The notes beneath the pieces are model-generated. The model was not told where the DNA came from. It did no database searches and saw only the letters and a program-made list of their open reading frames with translations. A stretch of 64,000 nt of DNA from Talpa occidentalis (taxonomy: Eukaryota; Chordata; Mammalia; Eulipotyphla; Talpidae). The position numbers and the translations under genes are program-made. The stretch is taken from NCBI RefSeq assembly GCF_014898055.3, contig NW_023601104.1, forward strand, positions 43,216,210-43,280,209, written 5' to 3'. The number at the start of each line of letters is the position of its first letter. Position 1 is the first letter of the stretch. Of this stretch, positions 58,479-64,000 are shown piece by piece.

Positions 58479-60659
58479 ATTTTAAACACTTCACAATTTT
58501 GAATACTTTCCCTCCCCTAGCATTTCCACTTAAGGGTTTATGCTAAAGACCCATCAGGTATATGCACCAAAATTTTATACAAGGTGGTTCTTCAGAGTAT
58601 TTCTATGAGATTAATTGGAAACAATTTAAAAGCCCAGCTATAGGGAATTGGTTGTTAATTTTGATATCAACTCTTAGCAATATACAACTATTAGAGGTAA
58701 TGGAGAAAAATGCTTAATGACATGAAAGTGTTCAAGATAGACTACTTTGTATCTGCTATTTTTACTTTGACATATCTAATGCCTGTCTTAAAGAAAAATT
58801 GGAAAATACACAAGTGTTTAGTTATGTCACTGTTTAAGTTTCAGATGCTTTCTAAACTTTTTTTGCTTGTCTGAATTCTCTAAAAGCTTTATAATAAAGA
58901 TGCATTAAGTTCATACACATTAAGTGGTAATTTAGCAAGAGCACTAGCTAAGGTATAAATCTGACAATATTAGAAGGACAAGCGCATTATGTCCTTGGGT
59001 GTATCTCAAAGAATGGTAAGAAAGAGAAATCCCAGCTGGGCTCGATCCCAGACAACCTGTGCACTTAAACATAAGACTCTTCAATTTTTAAAAGCAAATC
59101 CTCCAGGCAACTCTGAAATGGGCAGTAACAGGTTTTTGGAAATTCCCAAGAGAGTTTCCTCTCTCAACATCTCAGTGGTCTTAATTGTTGTCCCTTCCTT
59201 AATCTCTCATGTTTTCTCACATGACTTCAGAGACTTTTAATGCGGGTTGATTGTAGGGAATCAAAAGAAAGTCAGTCTCATGTCCTCCCCCTACCAGGAT
59301 TAAGTTTTGGTGGGGCATTGTGACAACACCATCAAGCCTTGCAGGTCTAGACTGCCATCTAGGACCCAAGGCCACCAGAGCTGTGACAGTGCCCCTAGAT
59401 CCCTTCTGACCATACAGCCACAGACCACTATGCATTCACTTCATCATTTAAATCATGTGGCTTCTACTTATTTATGTCTTTTATGCATGGCTTCCTGTGT
59501 CCCATTTGCTTTCACTGTCATCTTTCTTTCCTCATACATTTTTCTTCCTGTTCCTTTTATGGAATCTCTTCTTTACCCTCCAGTATTGGTTACAGTGTCA
59601 CCCTGCTAGACACCCTCATGTATATCCCACCTGCCTCAAAACTCCTGCCTTGGGGTCAGACATTCCTCTATGGCCACTTCATCTATGGTCAGGGCAGTAG
59701 GCATATATTACAGAGCATGGGCCATGCTGAAGCAAACTCCAGTGCACACATGCTTTCTTCCACTCACAGCAGTGTTCCTGAGCAATGACAGTGTGCCAAG
59801 CACTGCATTGTCCCCTCAGAAGCAGTTGTGACTGATGCTCTGCATTTTAGAATATTCTCTGCTAAAACCCAGGGTCAGCATTTAGACATTAGCAGGAGTG
59901 GTTTGTTGGCTCATGAAGGAGATGGTCACCAAGGAGGGGCCAACATCCTTTTGGAATTCTCTTCTCTTTCTTTGTGCTGAGTCTTTGCTTTGATGGATTC
60001 CTCATAGGAAGAGGCTGCTGAGTGACTTTCTGCTCATTTCCACAGCAGCCTAGCTTGATCCTGGGAACAAACACTCCTGTGCATGGTTCTTCCTGCCTAC
60101 ACTTCAGTGCTTTGATTATGAAAGTAATTAAGAGATTACCCCCTCTTGCCTTACCTACTTAGTATATTTTAAAGTCATAATGCAAATAAGTTTTAATTGC
60201 ACATTTCTGTTCTGCACTGTAGCGTGGCCCTATTTGGGTACAGGGCTGAGGCACTGTTCTCCTTAGGGGCTGCCAGGGCTGTGGATGCCAGCTTCGGTGA
60301 GCATGTGACAGGCAGCCTGAGGACGTGAGAGGTCACCTTCCTGCAGAGGGAACTGCTTGAGGAAAATGGATGCCACTGCCCTCTCTGTCCATTTACCTCC
60401 CCCTTGCACTGCATTTGTGTAGACCTTATAACCTGGTTCCTTCTTTGTGGCAGTGATACTTCTTCACATAGAAATGGAGGCTCAGAGAATCTGTGTCTCA
60501 TTATCAATTATGTCTCCAGAACAAGTGCTGTTTGATCTTGAAGCTGGATTTTATTAGGTGGGCTTTATTCTGCTCAGGGGAGAAGCCCTATTTTGGGCTT
60601 ACTTCTTTTTTATTTTAAACTAGGGTATCACTTTTTCAGTAGAGTAAATGCTGATCAGT
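58479..60659. other. Mostly unique sequence, nothing firm
   Basis: Open frames of 60-104 codons around 59300-59800 overlap in three frames and have no domains. No repeat firmly recognised. Confidence 0.35.
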
Positions 60660-60840
60660 GAATCTTCACTATTTCCAGCCGATCCTTAGTTGTATTCTTT
60701 TCCATAGGACTTATAAGCAGTGGGTATGTTGTATATTTATTTGTTGTATTTATTGATCAATTGTTTTCCCATATCTCTTAGAATGTTACTGGTACATAGT
60801 GAATTGTTCAATAAATTTGTGTTGTATGTATGAATAAAAA
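60660..60840 (+). mobile_element. LINE-2 3' end relic
   Basis: 'CTTAGAATGTTACTGGTACA' and 'TAGTGAATTGTTCAATAAAT' then 'TTGTGTTGTATGTATGAATA' match an L2 3' end (…TAGGTGCTCAATAAATATTTGTTGAATGAATG). Confidence 0.5.
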
Positions 60841-61197
60841 AAAGTAACAAATAAATAATGCAAGGACTTAATTTACATACTAGGGGTAAGCAAAGGTAAC
60901 TTTGACTGGCTCTTTCCCCTGAGGATCTTGAACTCTAGTTGCAGAGCAAAAAGCTACTTAATGGAGAAAGGGTCTTTGTTCTTGGAGTTGAAAAGGAGGG
61001 AATGTGTGCACTTGAACAGTTGGAGCAGCTAGGTGGAGGGCCAGCAGGAGTGAAGTCAGGCCAAGGAGACTTGAAGGACACTCGTGGGTAGCAAATGAAA
61101 GTTTCTCTTTTTCTAATGCTCATTTCCACCTTCACCCCCACTTGAAGCATGTATAATAGTAGACTTTATTTAAATTCCAGATTCCCACTGAGGCTTT
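60841..61197. other. Unique sequence, nothing recognised
   Basis: No features seen. Confidence 0.4.
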
Positions 61198-61209
61198 AAA
61201 ATACCTCTT

Positions 61210-61465
61210 TAGTGTCTCCCTGATGGCACAGGGGTTAAAGTCTCAGTGCTTAGCAAGCTATCGCCAGCCACCGCAGCATGAGTTCAATCCCCATCCAGGG
61301 AGCTGACACTTGGCACAGCAGACCTCTCCTGTATCACCCGCTGCTCCCCTCAGCAGTATATTTCAGTAGATCCACCTGTTTTGCTCCCCACCTTATCTCT
61401 GGTGAATCTTCCACCCCCTCTCCCCGTACCACAGGCCTACACCCTAGTTCTTCTATGCATAAATG
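61210..61465 (+). mobile_element. tRNA-derived SINE, full length, subfamily C, with inverted flanks
   Basis: Head 'GTCTCCCTGATGGCACAGGG', 'GTTAAAGTCTCAGTGCTTAG', B-box-like GTTCAATCCCC, body 'CAGCAGTATATTTCAGTAGA', end 'CCTAGTTCTTCTATGCATAA'. The A-rich tail is almost absent (CATAAATG). Its flanks are not a direct duplication: AAAATACCTCTT (61198-61209) is mirrored as its reverse complement AAGAGGTATTTT (61466-61477). Confidence 0.9.
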
Positions 61466-61477
61466 AAGAGGTATTTT

Positions 61478-61625
61478 AATTTTTTTATTTAATCTATATA
61501 AAATTTACCTGATGGGATTGTTTACTGTCATATCATTAATTTGAGGCTCACATTATATCTGTGTCATTGTCCTTTAGCCTTTTATTGTGGACATACAATA
61601 TTAATATCAAATATTAAAATAGATC
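61478..61625. other. Short unique spacer between opposed SINEs
   Basis: AT-rich, no features seen. Confidence 0.4.
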
Positions 61626-61641
61626 GCTGATAAGCTATTTT

Positions 61642-61898
61642 TTAAAATATTATACATACAAGAACTGGGGTACAGTCCAGAGGTGTGGGGGGGTGGGTGA
61701 GAGGATTCACTAGAGACAGAGTGGGAAACAGAACAGGCAGATCTACTGAAATACACTGCTGAGGGGAGCAGCGGGTAAGACAGGAGAAGTCTGCTGCACC
61801 ATGTGGGTAGCTCCCTGGCTAGGGATTGAACTGGTGCTGCAGTGGCTTCGACAGCTTCATAGGTTGCGTCTTAACTCCTTGTGTCACCAGGGTGTCCT
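61642..61898 (-). mobile_element. tRNA-derived SINE, full length, subfamily C, inverted
   Basis: Tail complement 'TTAAAATATTATACATACAA' to head complement 'CTTGTGTCACCAGGGTGTCC'. Perfect 16-bp target-site duplication GCTGATAAGCTATTTT at 61626-61641 and 61899-61914. Opposed to the copy at 61210, 176 bp apart. Confidence 0.94.
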
Positions 61899-61914
61899 GC
61901 TGATAAGCTATTTT

Positions 61915-62849
61915 GAAGGGAATGGGTACCTCTTCTGTGAATTCTGGCTGTATAAATTTGCGTATAATCATTACTCAATAGATGTTAGTTGGTTGACTGA
62001 TTTGGGAAAGTAACTTTTAAGATTCTTGCAAATAGTTTTTTCTAGGAATCATTGTTGCTTCAAATTCTGTTCTGTAAATGTTTGTGTAGATCTTCAAGAT
62101 TAATCCCTTGAGAAATAAGACAACTTTAGAGTTAAGATGTTTCATTGGGGTAGGGGGGTGACGGTGGGGAGGGTGGGGTTGTTTTATGAAACATAACCCT
62201 GAAGGCCAAAGAACATGCTGCCTTCTAGAAATCCTGGAACTAAGGTTCATGATGATATTTTGGGTTTGAAAGCTTAAAAAGAATCATAGGACTTGATGTT
62301 TCACATTAATCCAGGGAAATCTCCTGCTGTGAAAGTAAAACATAAAAATTCTCCAAGGTTTCTCAGTTTAAAGAATATTCACAGACCCTCTAAACAATGA
62401 ATATTACTGAAATGGCCCTTTTGACTAATAGAGAGCTATTTTTGGAAGTTGGAGCTGGAAGAGAAATTTGGATCAGGGATCTGAGTCATTCCCTGTTATT
62501 CTGTTTAATTACCACAACCCTGCTTGAGGGAAACTATTGCTAAGTAATAAAAATAGATAGGGCCTACAAAGGAAAGTGGGTAATAGTTATGGACCTGAAG
62601 TCATTTTAGGAAGTCATTTTAGCAAGGTAAGTCTGAGATGGAAAGGTCAATCTCACAGAAAAGAAAATAGAACAAAATATGAAAATACTCATATTCTTAA
62701 AAGTCTATACTTAGAAAGGAAAGCAGTTAAAGCAAATATCTTAATTTGTTTGCAATTCCATTTATGTCAATTCACATAAGTAAATTTGTTTGAAACTTTT
62801 AAAAATTGCTATTTTGATGGTGTTGGGCACAAAGGAAATCATCCCATAC
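61915..62849. other. Unique sequence with one G-rich motif
   Basis: Contains the G-quadruplex-type motif at 62147-62178. No gene or repeat recognised. Confidence 0.4.
62147..62178 (+). other. Potential G-quadruplex motif
   Basis: Five G runs (4, 6, 4, 3 and 4 Gs at 62147, 62153, 62166, 62171 and 62175), separated by loops of 2, 7, 1 and 1 bases, satisfy the usual G3+N1-7 pattern. Confidence 0.75.
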
Positions 62850-63512
62850 TCCTCTGGGTTCTTCTAGGCTGGCCAGTAAACAAACATCAGACAGACTGAT
62901 AAGAGGAAAAAAACCAGAAGTTTAATAATGACATCTATACCTCCTGTATGCATGGAAAAAGCAAGCCTGAGTTATTGGCCCAAAGGGCTTTAGAGGCCAT
63001 TTCAGTAGCTTAGCTGCCCGGGGAGAGGTAGAGGGAAGGAAGAGGAGGTTTAGTTAGGGTGTTTACTGGGTAAGATCACAAAAGGTATGCAGATTTAATT
63101 TTATCTGCTCCTTTGGAAAGAGATAAAGGAGAGTAGATATTCCTGAATAGACCCTTACAGAGATAAATTTACATATAAATATCAAAAGCAACTTCCACCC
63201 AACCTTCAGTCTCTCTCAAGAAATAAACCTCTTGCTGAAAAGGCCTATTTGGGTGTGGCAGATCTTTGCCTATAACATTTTAAGGTGGAACAAGCCAACC
63301 TTACTCAGTGGAGTGAAAAGAACAAAAACTCAGACCTGGGAATTGTCTTCCACACAGTAGTGGTTATAATGGCAACAGTTACAGACCAACCAATTGGACC
63401 TTCAAAATGAAAACTCAGGCGGTCTAAGGATAAAAAGTAGTTGTAGAGCTGTGAGTTACAGAAGTTCTTTGACACTTCAGTTGGGTAGTTATGATTAGTC
63501 TATGTTAAGAGA
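62850..63512. other. Possible unrecognised old repeat
   Basis: 'GTAAACAAACATCAGACAGA', 'CTGATAAGAGGAAAAAAACC' and 'AGTTTAATAATGAC' look like the antisense end of an LTR-type element, but I cannot name the family or find its ends. Confidence 0.3.
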
Positions 63513-64000
63513 TGACAGTAAATTTAACTATAGACTCTTGTACTGTTAGGAGGAAAGGATGTCCTGAGCTAATTCCATGCAGGCTTTGTGGACCCACCCC
63601 CACTCCAGACCAAAGCCATCAAGATATTGGGAAAGACAAATCCCTTCATCACCAAAAGGAAGGTTGCTGGGATCTGAGGGTGGAGTTAAGCAGCCAGGTT
63701 TGGAATAAAACCAGACATGTGGGTCTTGGGGGGCTCTCCCATCTTGGCTTCATGACTCATGGCTCTCGGCCAGCTCTCAGCGTGCCATTTGGAATCCAGG
63801 GCAGCGGAAAGGGTAGGACGCATTTAAGACTTTATTTCCCTCTTTTCTCCCTGAGTTGTACCTTTCCTCACATTTCCCCTTCCCTTGTAAATAAACCTTT
63901 TATTAACCTTTCGTGTGTGCCTGCATTAGAGTATTGTTAAGTTCTTTTTAAGCACACGGGTGAGGACCCACAGTCAGGCACCTCGTTTTATATTGGGGCT
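63513..64000 (+). mobile_element. Possible LTR running to the window edge, with primer-binding-site-like end
   Basis: The last 490 bp have LTR-type composition: AATAAA at 63704-63709 and 63890-63895, a CT-rich stretch (63830-63885), and 'TGTGTGCCTGCATTAGAG'. The window ends TTGGGGCT at 63993-64000, like the start of the tRNA-Pro primer-binding site (TGGGGGCTCG) that follows a 5' LTR in gammaretrovirus-like elements. The CA end expected just before it is not present, and the 5' boundary (TGACAGT at 63513) is a guess. Confidence 0.35.

Noticed and set aside
59307..59788. Cluster of overlapping open frames as a possible exon
   Set aside because: Three frames are open together in C/T-rich sequence, none with a recognisable domain, and I could not identify a consistent pair of splice sites.

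Overview
This is non-coding mammalian DNA, intergenic or from inside a very large intron. I find no protein-coding exon, no structural RNA gene and no CRISPR array, and nothing prokaryotic. The longest open frames (up to 231 codons) lie over repeats or in unconserved-looking DNA, so I annotate none as a gene.

The repeats point to a placental mammal, most likely laurasiatherian. One tRNA-derived SINE family dominates: 16 copies plus two 5' fragments, about 260-290 bp each. Its head (GGCCTCCCTGGTGGCGCAG) resembles the tRNA-Glu-type SINE heads of cetartiodactyls such as CHR. The body, from the 'CCTCAGCAGTGTATTTC' segment to the (AATA)n/A-rich tail, is not one I can name. The genus cannot be fixed by reading alone. 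MIR, L2, MER5-type and old L1 relics form the shared mammalian background.

Layout. 0-12 kb: a SINE, a 12-bp minisatellite, a long antisense LINE-1 composite, three more SINEs, a MIR, a MER5-like relic and a short sense L1 3' end with target-site duplications. 12-28 kb: mostly unique AT-rich DNA with SINEs, two MIRs and an antisense L1 3' end. 28-41 kb: a TA/TG microsatellite, a sense L1 5'-region relic, a MER5/MER20-like relic, an old repeat at 33.1 kb, a local direct duplication at 34.5/35.3 kb, and L2/MIR relics. 41.5-45.8 kb is the most structured part. It has four solo retroviral LTRs of two families, each family once per strand, with matching target-site duplications. Two of them sit inside the same older repeat. 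Next to them is a GC-rich stretch with a 22-bp perfect palindrome. 46-64 kb: MIR/L2 relics, a younger antisense L1 3' end, three more SINEs (one a tRNA-head-only copy) and, at the right edge, what may be the end of another LTR followed by a primer-binding-site-like start.

No genes work together here. The content of interest is the insertion history: nested and opposed elements, readable target-site duplications, SINE subfamilies, and a few palindromic or G-rich motifs. I see no convincing sign of an undescribed functional system.
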